A DNA stretch of 64,000 bases. It comes from Nilaparvata lugens. Taxonomy: Eukaryota; Arthropoda; Insecta; Hemiptera; Delphacidae. The notes beneath the pieces were generated by a model that was not told where the DNA came from, ran no database searches, and saw nothing but the letters and a program-made list of their open reading frames with translations. Below are positions 22,210 through 34,161 of this stretch, piece by piece. The DNA lies in assembly GCF_014356525.2 (NCBI RefSeq), contig NC_052518.1, positions 27,601,319 to 27,665,318 of the forward strand, read 5' to 3'. The translations under genes and the position numbers were made by a program. Position 1 is the first letter of the stretch, and each line of letters begins with the position of its first letter.

Positions 22210-25163
22210 TTGGCTCAAAACAGGGAAAGGGAAATAGCTACAAATGCTAGAGATAGAGTAGCACAAGTTGGTAAGGTTTTTAGTATTTATCATCAAAATA
22301 TTCAGTATCTTCGCAACAAAATTGACAGATTAGAAGTATTTCTTGAACAGGAGGATCCTGACATTGTTATTTTCACAGAGCATGGCTTAAAAATAAAGGA
22401 AATAAATCAAGTTAGGATTCCAGGCTATTCACTGAGATCAGAATTTTGTAGAATAGCTCATAGAAGTGGTGGTGTATGTATATTCACTAGCAATGCCAAA
22501 CATACCCAAACTTATGAACTGGATTTTGTTAAGAGATTTTCTGTTGAGATGGATTTAGAGGTGACGGGACTAAGGTTAAAAATTGATGATCGATTTGAGG
22601 TAGCAGTGTTAGGTATCTATAGGTCACCAAATGGAGACTGGCAAAAATTTTGTGAGCTGCTCCACACACTTTTGGAAATTACAACCGCTCGTTTCACAAA
22701 TGTTATAGTAGTAGGAGATTTCAATACCGATTTTGCCAGGCAGGATAAAATGACAGAGGATATTAGAGATATTATTAATATGAATAATTTAGAAATTAAG
22801 GTCCACGAATATACAAGAGTAACTCGAACTTCACAGACAATTATTGATAATATCCTCACAAATATAGAAGGTTGTAATGTCAGGTTAGGTAGCTCAGATC
22901 TATCAGATCATAACTATCAAATTTTAGATGTTAAGTTGCAGGGCCAGAATCCAAGCAGAAAAAAAACTTTTGTGAAAGAAATTCAGCAATATGAGCTAGG
23001 AAATATAAATTGTTTGAAGCAGGAACTGCTTCAAGAAAATTGGAGTAGTGTTTATAACAGTTGTAACCTAAATTACAAATATAAGCAATTCATTGATACT
23101 CTAAGATTTCACATTAGTGTATGCTGTCCAAAAAAAAAGTCAAAGTAAAAAGTAAATTGGACAAAGTAGATGAATGGATAACTGAAGATATTCTTACTCA
23201 AAGAAATATTGTTAGGGAAGCCTATGAGGAATTTAAATTAGTGAGGGATGTTCCGAGTGAAGTCAAATACAAATGTCTAAAGAAAAACTATGCAAAAGAA
23301 GTGAGGAAAGCTAAGTGTAAGAAAACAGCTGAAATATTAACAACTAGTACCAATTTTAACTCTGCTGTTTGGGAGGTAATTAATAGAAATAGGAGAGCAG
23401 CTCAAAAAGATACAGTTACTAATGTCCCTAGGATAATCGATGAACATGGAAATTATATGGATGATAGTATAGACATTTGTAACTTTTTCAATAAGTATTA
23501 TCAACAGGTTGCATATAATCTCCAAAAGTCACTGAACACTAATACTTGTAATACAACTACATTAAATGCTGAGCCAATTGAAAAGGTATTTAAATTTCAT
23601 CCATTATCAAGAGATGAGTTGTCAAGAATAATAAAAAATTTGAATAACAAAAAAACAGTAGGATTGGATGGGGTCTCAAGCAAAATTTTAAAAGAATGTG
23701 AAAATGAATTACTGGACCCTTTATTGCATCTCCTTAATACTTCACTAGAGCAGGGTATTTTCCCTGATGATCTGAAACAAGGAAAAATTTTGCCAATTTT
23801 CAAGAGCGGTGATTCTGAAAGAGTTGAAAATTATAGACCCATTAGTATTCTAAATGTAATAAGTAAAATTTTTGAAAGAGTAGTTTTAAATAGGCTATTG
23901 ATGCACCTGGAAGAAATTAATTTCATATGTGATGAACAGCATGGGTTCCAGAGAGGGAAATCTACTAAGACTGCAATAGTATCCCTTGTTGAAAGACTAA
24001 TAGATATAATAGATTCAGGTGAGAAGGCAGCCGCAATATTTCTTGATTTATCCAAAGCTTTTGATTGTGTGAACCATAGAATATTATTGGAAATACTAAA
24101 AACTGTAGGTGTGAATGGTATAGAACTAAAATGGTTTGAATCATATCTCAGAGGTAGAAACCAGTGTGTTGAGCTTACCAAGGTGGATGGGAATGAAATA
24201 GTAAAAATTAAATCTCAAAAACTGGAGGTCCAGGCTGGAGTTCCTCAAGGCTCAATTTTGGGTCCCTTACTGTTTCTGTTGTATGTGAACCAATTACCAA
24301 AAGAGTTAAAAGATCACAGAGCTCTGTTGTTTGCTGATGACACATTGCTTATCTTTAACAATTATTTATTAGATAGTCTAGAAATAAATGCTTTTACTGG
24401 AGTACAGTCAATTGTCCAATTCTTGAAGCAAAGGCAATTAACAATAAATAGTAAGAAATGTCAATTCCTACAATTCAAAAGTAAATATAATTCAGTAGAG
24501 GATAGAGAAATAAATGTGTTTGTAGAGGAAAATGAATTAGACCAAGAAGAGAAAGTAGCATTCTTGGGAATTTTATTGGACAGGAAATTAACATGGCATC
24601 CTTACATTGAGAGGATATGTAATAAGATATCATCTGGGGTATTTGTCCTGCGGCAGCTTGCTAGGCTGAATGATAAAAAACTACTGTTAACTGCTTACCA
24701 TGGACTTATACTATCTCATATTAGGTATGCTATTTTAGTATGGGGTAATTCATCTCAACAAAATATGGACAGGGTGTTTAAGATTCAAAAGAAGGCAATC
24801 AGATGTATAGAGAAAGTGAATAGGTTAGACTCTTGTAGGCCTTTATTTAAAAAGCTTGGTCTATTAACTGTGCCATCTTTGTATGTATATGAAGTTGTAA
24901 TGCATGTGAAAACGAGTGGTGTGATCCAGAATTCAGATGTTCATGAGTATAATACGCGAAACAGAGCAGATTATCATATAATGGGTCACAATAGTAGGTT
25001 ATTTGAACAAAAACCAGATTATATTGGTAGGAAATTTTATAACAAGCTACCTCAAATCTTGAAAAGTAATGATGATTTGAAGATTTTCAAAAAACAAATT
25101 AAAAAATATTTAGTTGATAGAGCTTTTTATAGTGTACAAGAATTCCTTTCAAACCTAAACTAG
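22210..25163 (+). pseudogene. LINE B ORF2: APE endonuclease and reverse transcriptase
   Basis: The endonuclease spans 22210-22990: HQNIQYLRNK, IFTEHGL, LGIYRSPNGD, VVGDFNTD, SDHNYQIL. A single frameshift in an A9 run near 23140 moves reading to 23121-25163. RT motifs there are GLDGVSSKIL, NYRPISIL, QHGFQRGKST, IFLDLSKAFDCV, AGVPQGSILGPLLF, LFADDTLLIF and FLGILLD. The C-terminal region after RT is also present. Apart from the one indel, the catalytic residues (ADD) are intact, so this was a recently active copy. Confidence 0.92.
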
Positions 25164-25283
25164 GTTGAACTACTTAGTGTTAGAATTATTATGTAATAAC
25201 ATGACTTGTCTTATACTCCATGACTGGAGTCTTTAGGACGTAATCTTAAAAAAAAAAAAAAAAAATATATATAAATAATAAAT

Positions 25284-27704
25284 ATTAATATTCAATCAAC
25301 TAGCACACAGGTTCAGGAATACCTGCATATTTTACTGAGTAGAGGTTATAAGTCTTATATAAATGGGAGTACTAGAGTCTCGACCACAACTGAATCGTGC
25401 ATAGATCACATATTTTTCAAAAAATAACAGCAAATTCAACTATATTTTTGGAAATATTTTCAAAACAACAATAACTGATCATTATTCTGTACTATTACAC
25501 TTGGGTAATGAGAAAAATCCTGAAACCACTTCACATAGAAACAGGACTACAAATAACGTTAAAATTGCATACAACTACAAACTAATTGCTGAAAAATCGG
25601 AAAAAGAAAATTGGAATACTATTTTTGGAAATGATGATACTATAGATACCCTAGTTGACAATTTTGTGGATCGTATAAATGGTTTTATGGATTCAAGTAA
25701 AACTGAGAAGTATATTCCTCGCCGAAAGCGTCCCTTAAAACCTTGGATTACGGACGGAATAATAAGATCAATTATTATACGGGATAAAATGCATGATAAA
25801 ATAAGAAAAGGCCCTGCAGATGCTGATTCGATAAATACATACAGAGTTTATCGTAATACATTGAATAGACTCATAAGTGAGGCGAAGGATAACTATTATA
25901 GGGATAAAATAGAACAATGTAACACCAATAGTTCAAAGCTTTGGAGGTGTATTAATGAGGCTATCGGGGAGGGGAAGAAAGAGTGTTGTAAAATTGGAGT
26001 TGATGCCAAGAGGTTGAATGACTTTTTCACCAATGTTGGGGAGAGACAGGCTAAAACTATAAACAATGATCCCACAAGCTCTCCAAATTTCAATTTCAAC
26101 AACGATGTAATTGAAACTCCTCTACCGAATTCCTTCTTTATGAGACCGACAAACTTCAATGAAGTTCAAGCGACAATAAAAGAGCTGAAAAATAACTGCA
26201 CCCCAGGCTTGGATAATCTCAATAACAAAGTACTCAAACATATAAGCCACACTATTTCACAGCCGCTTTCCGTGATTTTCAACAAATGCTTTGAACAAGG
26301 CTACTTCCCTAAACATTTCAAAACCGCCAAGATAAAACCTTTATTCAAGCAAGGAGATCCCTTGGACCCAAGTAACTACAGACCAATCAGCCTTATTAGT
26401 AATCTAGCAAAAATCATGGAGAAAATTATAAAGAAGAGATTAGTTGTGTATTTGAACAAGCATAAAATAATATATAAGAATCAATTTGGATTCCAGACTG
26501 CGAAAAGTACCGAAGATGCGTTAATTGAATTTTCTAATACTGTTTCACAAAGCTTGAATTCCAATTACAAATCTATAGCAGTTTTCCTGGATATTAAAAA
26601 AGCCTTTGATACTATACCACATAGTTTTCTTTACAATAAACTCGAAAGCTATGGCTTTAGGGGAATATTTCTAGAACTCATAAAGAGCTACTTGAGAGAT
26701 AGAACCCAGTCTTTAACAATCGACGGACTTACTGATGTCTCCAAAATGACCTCCTACGGTTTGCCTCAGGGAACGGTACTATCACCAATCCTCTTTATAT
26801 TTATGTCAATGACTTATTAAAGCTGAAATTAAAAAACGCCACAACTATATCTTTCGCAGATGACACTGCAGCTATTTTCCATGGGGAATCTTGGACTGGG
26901 GTACATGAAATTGCAGAACAGAACTGTTTGCTCATAAAAAATTGGTTGGACAGAAACACCCTGAGCCTGAACATTGAAAAAACCAATTACATCACCTTCG
27001 CATTCAATACAACTGGTAAACCTGATGAGAATTTAAATCTGAAACTCCACTCAAACTGCAACAATAACTGCACCTGCCCTACTATAAAAAGAGTCAAAAG
27101 TACCAAATATCTAGGTGTCCAAATAGATGAAAATTTGAAGTGGGACATACACATAAAATTTATTTGCAGAAGAATGAGATATCTATCCTATAAATTCTAC
27201 GAAGCAAAAAAAATTCTGAACTCAAAACATCTAAAAATGGTTTACTTTGCACTGGTCAAGTCCATAATTCAGTATGGTATATCCGTATGGGGGGGCTGTT
27301 ATAATTCTCACTTAGAAGAGCTTTTCATAATTCAAAAATCAATAATCAAAACAATTTTAAATAAACCCAGACTTTACCCAACCGACTTGACTTTCAAAGA
27401 GTTTAATGTGTTAACAGTTAGGCAGTTGTACGTAATAAATGTAGCGAAATATATAATCAAACATAAAGCTAATTTTCCTTGCACAAATAACACAATCAAT
27501 AACCTGTACAATCTGAGACCCTCCTCAAATAAGTATCTTATGTACAATACAAACATTGAAACCATCAGAAGACAACTTATATATTTAAGCACTAAATTGA
27601 TAAATAAAATTCCTGAAGAATATACCTGCTGCGCAGAGTTGACTAAAAAAATAAAACATGATATTAGTATTTGGATTAAAACGAACTATTTTTTCTACCT
27701 GTAA
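25284..27704 (+). pseudogene. LINE A ORF2 remainder: endonuclease end and reverse transcriptase
   Basis: It resumes with the end of the endonuclease (ESCIDHIFF ... TITDHYSV) after LINE B. Frame changes fall near 25425 (A-run) and at about 26804. RT motifs are PGLDNLNNKVL, NYRPISLI, NQFGFQTAKST, VFLDIKKAFDTI, YGLPQGTVLSPILF, then after the indel YVNDLL, ISFADDTAA and YLGVQID. The C-terminal domain ends at 27704. Confidence 0.9.
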
Positions 27705-28072
27705 ATTAAACAAAGTAAAAGAGGAACTTAGTGTTTTTGTGTGCTCACTTACCAATCTAGTGTGGACCTTTTTATTTATTTTTCTTTATTAAATTAACTA
27801 TCCTATCATCCCACCTCACCTTTTTTCCTAATCCTTTATTTTCCCTCTCAAGGATTGAAAGCCTTCCTAGTACATGGGTAACCATAGTTGGATGAGCTTC
27901 AATCCCACCCCTTTACACCAAATTCTGAATTAGCATCTTGTACGGACATTTTTGTTTTTTTTTTTTTTGTACTAATTTTGCTAGTTGTTTATTCTTGTTG
28001 TAATTTAATATTACTTGTATTTTATGTATGTGTGTAAAGGAAAATAATTTGAAATTGAAATTGAAATTGAAA
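27705..28072 (+). other. LINE A 3' UTR and tail
   Basis: Noncoding sequence after ORF2. It ends in the short repeat TTGAAATTGAAATTGAAATT at about 28050-28072, a microsatellite-like tail typical of CR1/Jockey-group elements. It contains a run of T near 27955. Confidence 0.7.
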
Positions 28073-28516
28073 TAATTCTATGGTATTAAGGTACCCTATA
28101 AGATAATCAAATCAGCTCTTTAAAACGAAATTCTTTAGGGAATTTTATATTACTACCATAGTTGACATAATTTCTGGTTGATTAGTTTATTTTTTGTTGT
28201 ACGTGTCTCATTAATTTGTTGTTCATTATAGTGGACATTATTGTTCAAACTTGGCACGTCACCAAATGAACTCTAATTCTGAACTAAAAATATCAGTTTT
28301 CAATTTTAAAATAATAGTCACCCTCCACCTATGATTTCAATAGTAAATAAATAACCCTTTATTGCTTCTAAAACTTATATACATAATATAATATTGCACT
28401 TACAATAAAAATTATATTCTTCGCAATTCAGCATCTGCTGGGGTATCCTATTTAGGATAAAATGAGTATCTTATCATATTAGTAGAGTTCATATAAAATT
28501 AATTTCAACTTAAACA
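28073..28516. other. Intron DNA between LINE A and LINE C
   Basis: AT-rich, no ORF or repeat recognised. Confidence 0.5.
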
Positions 28517-28797
28517 TCTCAATCCCTGTAGAACCAGACCTATTTGTACACGTTTTTCATCCTCTCCCATTCCTTTCTTTCCCGTGCGACTCTCTGCCAA
28601 GTTAATCCTCCACAAACTCGCCGGAATTCTTCATCCCATCTGTAGCTAGGTCTTCCTCTGCTTCTTTTCCTATTCCGTGGATGCCAGTCCAATATTCTTC
28701 TCGTCCATCTGTCGTCCTTTGTTCGCACCACATGGCCAGCCCAATTCCATTTCCTTTCTACTATTATCTTGCCAATGTCTTCGATGTTTGTTTCATT
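28517..28797 (-). pseudogene. LINE C 3' end (left of the Polinton)
   Basis: On the minus strand the frame continues the LINE C RT from the other side of the Polinton: NETNIEDIGKIIVERKWNW, then GHVVRTKDDRWTRRILDW, and GRPSYRWDEEF ... LTWQRVARERKEWERM, ending at 28540. This is the usual C-terminus of RTE-like insect LINE ORF2 proteins. The six bases 28792-28797 (TTCATT) are the Polinton target duplication. Confidence 0.88.
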
Positions 28798-29541
28798 AGT
28801 AGAGGGAAACTAAGATTTAAGACGCACTTTTTTGCTCCAAAACCCCCTCCCCACTCCGCCCTCGTCCATCCCGCCTCCCCTTCCCCCCGCCTGTAGGGTG
28901 GGGGGTGTTCTAAAAATAGATTTCCCCTTCCCCCTGCCCAGTGGAGGTGAGGGGGATGAAAAGAGAGGAAGATATCTTTCTCTCTCTCTCTTTCTAAAAA
29001 TAGATTTCCCCTTCCCCTTGTCCAGTGGTGGTGAGGGGGTTGAAAAGAGATATCTCTCTCTCTAACCTTCCCCTTGCCCAGGTGAGGGAAAAAAAATTTC
29101 CCTTTTAGGAGGAAAAATTCCCTCTCTATACTGACAGATTAAAGTGAATCCATATTTCTACATCTAATGCTATACTGACAGATTGAAGTGAATGCTGGAT
29201 GAGGGAAAAAAATCTCTTTGAGAGGGAAAAATTCTCTACTGTCAAATTAAAGTGAATCCATATTACTACATCTATACTGACAGATTAAAGTGAATCCATA
29301 TTACTACATCTATACTGACAGATTAAAGTGAATCCATATTGCTATACTGACAAATTAAAGTGAATGCTAGATGAGGGAAAAAATCTCTTTGAGAGGGAAA
29401 AAGTGAATCCATATTTCTACATCTAATGCTATACTGTCAAATTAAAGTGAATGCTAGATGAGGGAAAAAAATCTCTTTGAGAGGGAAAAATTCCCTTGGT
29501 GACAGATTAAAGTGAATCCATATTTCTACATCTAATGCACG
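28798..29541 (+). repeat. Polinton left terminal inverted repeat
   Basis: The outer 350 bp is rich in CCCCTTCCCC/GGGGAAGGGG and (TC)n runs. Farther in are repeated units of GACAGATTAAAGTGAATCC and GAGGGAAAAAAATCTCTTTG. It is an inverted, indel-bearing match to 46257-47236. Chance ORFs here are not genes. Confidence 0.93.
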
Positions 29542-30214
29542 TGCACTCGCTCGTCACCCTCTCCCCCGTCTAGACAAATGACACGTGCGCTCTGCTCTCT
29601 GCTAGGTTCCTCTAGAATAACTCCTGCATCAAAAACCGTTACATTCTGTTACAAGAAAAAATGTCTAAATCGATTTATCATCTGTGACATGTGTTTAGCC
29701 ATTAAAGTTACTTCACTCTCTCTCATAATATCTCATCCTTTTACAAGATTTATGTAGAAAACCGATAAAGTCAAAAATGCCTAGGCTGAAATTTGAAGCT
29801 GCAGGTGTTTAAATACTTCACTCTCTCTCACGCAAGTGTTTATGCAATCAATCATGGTCAAAAATGTCTAGACTGAAATTTGAAACAACATGTGTTAAAG
29901 TTCACTCTCTCTCACGCAAGTGTTTATGCAATCAATCAAAGTCAAAAAATGTCTAGGCTGAAATTTGAAGCAGCAGGTGTTTAAATACTTCACTCTCTCT
30001 AATAATATGTCATCCTTTTACAAGATTTATGCAAAAACTGATATATCATAGTCAAAAATGTCTAGGCTGAAATTTGAAGCTGCAGGTGTTTAAATACTTC
30101 ACTCTCTCTCATGCAAGTGTTTATGCAATCAATCATGGTCAAAAATGTCTAGACTGAAATTTGAAACAACATGTGTTAAAGTTCACTCTCTCTCACACAA
30201 CTGTTTACAAGATT
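29542..30214. repeat. Polinton subterminal repeats
   Basis: Imperfect units of about 110-170 bp share AATGTCTAGGCTGAAATTTG and TTCACTCTCTCTCA blocks at roughly 29700-30200, at least four times. Noncoding; present only at this end. Confidence 0.8.
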
Positions 30215-31245
30215 TTATGTTTTCGGCGGCAATATAAAGTCTTTATATTTGGCTAAATCCATTTTTTCTGTAATAATTTGCACTACCTGATTTTCGGAAA
30301 GGTTGTGTTCCTTGGCCTCAATCCAGTTCATGTGAAAACTTACCTGGGCGTATTTGGATACGATGTCCAGGGCCATTCTGTGGATGAATAAATTTAGATA
30401 GTCAATGAATGGAGCCGAACATTGCAGTCTCATGACAGTACCCTCTTCCGAATTTTTAATTGCCTCAGCTATTTCATCACGAACGCTTTCACAGCGACTC
30501 CCATCTCATTTTTCTTAATAAAATCTCCTATATCATTTTTAGTTGCATACTTTTCTGCAATTTGCTTAATTAGAATAGCAATAGCATCTTTTGTAATGAA
30601 CTGTTCAATACCCTCCATAATATTAGCTTTTATTGCACTCGCCATTTCAGATAATCGTTTTTCAAACTCTTCCTTTGTTAATGAAGAACTAATCAATTTC
30701 TGCAAAGCAGATTCTAAATATTGCTTATCAATTGACGATGGCTGTGTTTCATTTACTTTAGTAAAAATTTCTGTACTAAGTTGTTTTAATTTAGTATTGA
30801 GATAGTTTCTGTCCAGCACCTCCAAATTCTTAATTTTATCTGATACGGCTTTTAATTTCTCATCTAAATAAGCTTTATCAACTTTATCGTTGTTAATACT
30901 GAGCAACTGAGATGAAAAGCTGTCTGTTAAAGTTTTCACTTCTCCTAGAGCGGATTCTAAATTTAGAGTTCTCTCTGCAATAGCTTTATCGATATTAGCA
31001 CTGAAATTTTGTAATGTACTTAGAATATGTTCTCTTTCAATTATGCTCACTCCAATATTCTTTGTATTTTCCGAAACGAGTTTGGTTATTTGCGAATCTA
31101 AATAAAATTTCACAGCTTCGCTGATTCCTTGTTGATTTATCGATTCGATTATCTTCTGTGTTATCGAGTCAATATCACACATAAGATTAGCAACAGCAGC
31201 CCCAGCACTAGGTGTATCAATTCGACCAAATCGATGTAGAGTCAT
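30215..31245 (-). pseudogene. Polinton coiled-coil, fibre-like protein (one frameshift)
   Basis: It starts at ATG 31245, just after the stop of the upstream ORF (31253). Its length would be about 340 residues. The first 258 are repetitive heptad-like helices (many L, I, K, E at regular spacing), suggesting a long coiled coil or tail/fibre-type structural protein. A frameshift near 30473 separates this from the last 85 residues (DEIAEAIKNSEEG ... DFILPPKT) in the next frame. No enzymatic motif. Function unknown; I infer a virion-associated role from position and shape. Confidence 0.7.
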
Positions 31246-31252
31246 CGTAACA

Positions 31253-32164
31253 CTAAACAATTAATTTTGCTTCTTTTAGCTCTTCAATTATAGACGCGAT
31301 CTCAATATCATGCCCGGTGTTGCCAGTAGCTTTTGAGGAATAGAGTAAATTTAATCTTTCCACTAATTTGTCAAAATTATCAAAGTATTGATAAATTCTA
31401 TCATGAGAATTATTTTTTGCAAATTTCAATAAACCCCACCCCTTCTTTTTACTAATTTTTTTACTGGGAAATAACTTTTGAATCATTTGCGATTTAATTC
31501 CCTGATTTCGTTTAACATAGCCTCTTCGATCTAAATGTATGCCTGTAAGTGTTACGATTTTTTTATACTTATCCAGATCTCTATGATTATAAATATTCGA
31601 GTTTGGTCTCACACTGAATAATAACTCAAGTAGGCCATGTGTTAAATGAAATCTTTCATTATTAATATCTATATAACCGTTATCGAATATTACTTGCTGA
31701 TTTCCAATATAATACACGTCATCTTTAGAATTATATGAAATTCCATAACTGATTGAATTATTCAATTTTTCCGCATGAAACGTTTTTAGATATTGTGACA
31801 GCACATCATCGTTTCTGCTAGAACCAAGTAAACTGTTTTCAAATTTAGTCTAGCTTAAAAAATTGTCTGTTGAACTTTCATAACTCTGTTCATCCCCCTC
31901 CTCATTATCATCAATTTCCATACTCTGTTCCTCTTTTACTTCTTCCTTTTTTGGTTTTACACTAGAGTGTGAGAATTTGTTTTTTCCCAATTCAATTATA
32001 GGTTCTATCAATGGAGATAGAGTTTTCCTATTGTATTCCTCCGATCGCCTCTCAAAATTGACTAAGCTTTTATGCTTGTCTCTAATTACTTTTCTCAATT
32101 TCTTAATCTTTTCGATTAAACCAACGTTCTTTCTATTCAGTTTTCTGCTGCTGTATGACAACAT
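31253..32164 (-). pseudogene. Polinton conserved protein with one in-frame TAG
   Basis: The two halves are in the same frame and separated only by a TAG at 31850-31852. The first 104 residues are lysine-rich then acidic (EEVKEEQSMEIDDNEEGD). The second half reads YGISYNSKDDVYYIGNQQV, then HLTHGLLELLFSVRP and YKKIVTLTG, a pattern I recognise from hypothetical proteins found beside the ATPase in animal Mavericks. Complete length about 303 residues. Function unknown. Confidence 0.75.
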
Positions 32165-32185
32165 GACTGCACAAAGAATTAATCT

Positions 32186-32872
32186 CTACTGAACGGTAAG
32201 AAACATATCGAGCGAATCTCGGTATTTGCCACTATTAATTCCACACTCGCTCATAATAGTTACAAAATTATGAGGTTTACGATTCCAAACTTTATGACAA
32301 AGTTCAACGAAATCTTTATAAGAAATATCTCCTCCAACATGATCTCTGTGAATTAATTTCAGACTCAATAAATCTACCTTGAAGATTATAATCATATTCG
32401 CATTGTCCCTAGTGAAATGTTTCTGTGTAGCTCCATAACTCTGAATTAAATATGCAGTGTCAATATTACGATGTCGTCCCATGGTAAAATATTCTCTTAT
32501 TTGAGGTACGTGATTAAGTTGGAAGTCGTGGAATATGACAAGAGAAAATTGTTGAATTTTGTTTGGGTAAGGAATAGATTCCGAATTGCTGTTTATATGA
32601 AATTCAATACCCTTCATTTTTGAAAAGACTTTTCTCAAAAACAAGTACTTATCTTGATACTCGCTCTTCGTGTGCAAGTATATAGTTTTAAATCTCAAGC
32701 CATTCTTTGAAAAAATTAAATTAAATAGCAAATTGGTCTTGCCACAGCCTGAAGAGCCTATTATAAGGATCCTTGCATTATGTGGTAACAACTTACCATT
32801 TTTACACCATGTTGGCATTTCTTTCTCTCTTATAACATTGTCGAAATTTACTATCGGAATCATGTAAGTCAC
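32186..32872 (-). CDS. Polinton packaging ATPase (A32/FtsK-HerA type)
   Basis: Encodes 228 residues. It has Walker A GSSGCGKT at 39-46, Walker B LVIFHD at 111-116 and a later GRHRNIDTAYLIQSY segment typical of the poxvirus A32-like packaging ATPases. These enzymes pump the genome into the capsid. The frame is intact. It stops 21 nt before the next minus-strand ORF, so the genes are probably co-expressed. Confidence 0.95.
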   Translation of the reverse strand: MTYMIPIVNFDNVIREKEMPTWCKNGKLLPHNARILIIGSSGCGKTNLLFNLIFSKNGLRFKTIYLHTKSEYQDKYLFLRKVFSKMKGIEFHINSNSESIPYPNKIQQFSLVIFHDFQLNHVPQIREYFTMGRHRNIDTAYLIQSYGATQKHFTRDNANMIIIFKVDLLSLKLIHRDHVGGDISYKDFVELCHKVWNRKPHNFVTIMSECGINSGKYRDSLDMFLTVQ

Positions 32873-33207
32873 GTGTACAGCATGTGATCTGATAAGGAAC
32901 TGATAAGTTATCAGAGAGGAGGGTGAGCCACCACATGGCTAGACAGAGGCTCGCTCCCTCCCACTGATAGAAGTTTCTCACTTCAACTGGCCCTCTCTTT
33001 CACGCACCCTCTTCACGAGAATGCATCTGTTGCTTGAGCCTTAGCAAATTACGAAACTTCAGATTGAAATGAAAAGCAATGTTTGATAATAATACTTCTA
33101 TTATATTTTCAACGAATGTACATCATGATATTTACACTGAATGGAATGTATTTACAATAGATTATTTACAATAAATGTACATGATATTTACAATAGATTA
33201 CAAAAGA
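32873..33207. other. Polinton noncoding gap
   Basis: There is no ORF here. The left half has GC-richer words (GCTCGCTCCCTCCCAC); the right half has short repeats of TTTACAATAGATTA and TACATGATATTTACA before the integrase stop. Confidence 0.6.
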
Positions 33208-34161
33208 TTATTTTTCATCTAATAGTTGATCTTTACTAATATAACTAGGCATTGAAAACCCAATCCATTTCACTAGCAATCCTTTTTTATCACGTTTTAA
33301 TATTTTTTCAATCAAATACACTTGTCTCTCCGATTCGTTTAATTGTGTTTTTTTAATTTCTTCTGCATAAAACCTACCACTAATTACTTCTCCGTTTAGA
33401 TCTAACAAGCTATACGTTACAGGTTGAGAAGGAAATATAGAATGAATTACAAAATACTCTGCGCTCCAGTTTATGTTATAAGATTTATCGAAAAGAACCC
33501 TTTTCTTTGAGATTCGCACAACATCTCCTAGCTTAAATTTCGGTTTTGAATTTTTCAATTTATATCGTCTATTGAATGCAGAATTCAAAGACATTAAAAC
33601 ATGATTCCAATCTTTCTTCCTCACATCTTTAGGTTTCATTCTAATTGAAGTGTGCATTGTTGCATTATAATCGCGAACCAAACTGTCTAGTTGCAATATC
33701 CAGTTTTTGGTTCCATGTTCAGTTAAATATCTATAAATTTTTGCTTTAATTGTTCTATTAAACCTTTCAACTATGGAGGCTTTCTTATCGGTAAAAACAT
33801 GATAATGTTTAATACTATATCTATCTAATAACGCTTTAACTTTTGAATTAAAGAATTCTGTTCCCTGATCTGTTTGGAACAGCTTAACTCCCTTATTTTT
33901 AGAAATAATTGGTTCGAGAGCGTTAAATACAGATTGGCTTGCCTTGTCTTTTAATGCTACACAATATGCAAATTTTGAAAAACAATTAATAACAGCTAAG
34001 ATATATTTATAACCCTTATTAAAACGCAATAAACTTGTCATCTCAATGAGATCGGCTTGAAGCAAGTCTTTTTTACTTTTCAACTCATATTTGCGAGTGG
34101 GATAGTTCACACGTGGCACGCTATGAAGCTCTAAAGCTAGCTTAGATCTAATAATATTCAT
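33208..34161 (-). CDS. Polinton retroviral-type integrase with chromodomain
   Basis: Encodes 317 residues. The rve fold carries the catalytic triad D37 (QADLIEM), D98 (FQTDQGTEF) and E132 (SIVERFNRT), with D-E spacing close to the expected D,D-35-E. The C-terminus (YLIEKILKRD, GLLVKWIGF) resembles a chromodomain, as in other Polinton integrases. The N-terminal zinc-binding part usual in the family is missing or shortened: a stop lies seven codons upstream of the first Met. Role: cutting the target and joining element ends, which gives the 6-bp duplication seen. Confidence 0.96.
   Translation of the reverse strand: MNIIRSKLALELHSVPRVNYPTRKYELKSKKDLLQADLIEMTSLLRFNKGYKYILAVINCFSKFAYCVALKDKASQSVFNALEPIISKNKGVKLFQTDQGTEFFNSKVKALLDRYSIKHYHVFTDKKASIVERFNRTIKAKIYRYLTEHGTKNWILQLDSLVRDYNATMHTSIRMKPKDVRKKDWNHVLMSLNSAFNRRYKLKNSKPKFKLGDVVRISKKRVLFDKSYNINWSAEYFVIHSIFPSQPVTYSLLDLNGEVISGRFYAEEIKKTQLNESERQVYLIEKILKRDKKGLLVKWIGFSMPSYISKDQLLDEK

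Larger units (their letters stand above)
21776..25283 (+). mobile_element. LINE B: CR1/L2-group retrotransposon nested in LINE A
   Basis: The 5'-truncated copy begins in an esterase-type ORF1, has a long ORF2 (22210-25163), and ends in an A-rich tail at about 25249-25265. The endonuclease of LINE A reads VGD on the left and I-N-I-Q-S-T-S on the right, so the two halves join if LINE B is removed. The exact target duplication is blurred by AT-rich sequence. Confidence 0.87.
17920..28072 (+). mobile_element. LINE A: Jockey/CR1-group retrotransposon with a viral-type helicase ORF
   Basis: The order is: 5' UTR, gag-like ORF1 (18079-19316), helicase ORF (19306-21238), ORF2 with endonuclease and RT (21231 to 27704, interrupted by LINE B), 3' UTR, and a tail of GAAATT repeats ending near 28072. 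Neighbouring ORFs overlap by 11 nt and 8 nt, so they form one transcription unit. Frameshifts are present in ORF1, the helicase ORF and ORF2, so the copy is dead. The 5' end is approximate. Confidence 0.85.

Noticed and set aside
28681..29065. Proline-rich ORFs at the left Polinton end
   Set aside because: They lie in LINE C antisense and in the purine/pyrimidine-biased terminal repeat; composition alone explains them.
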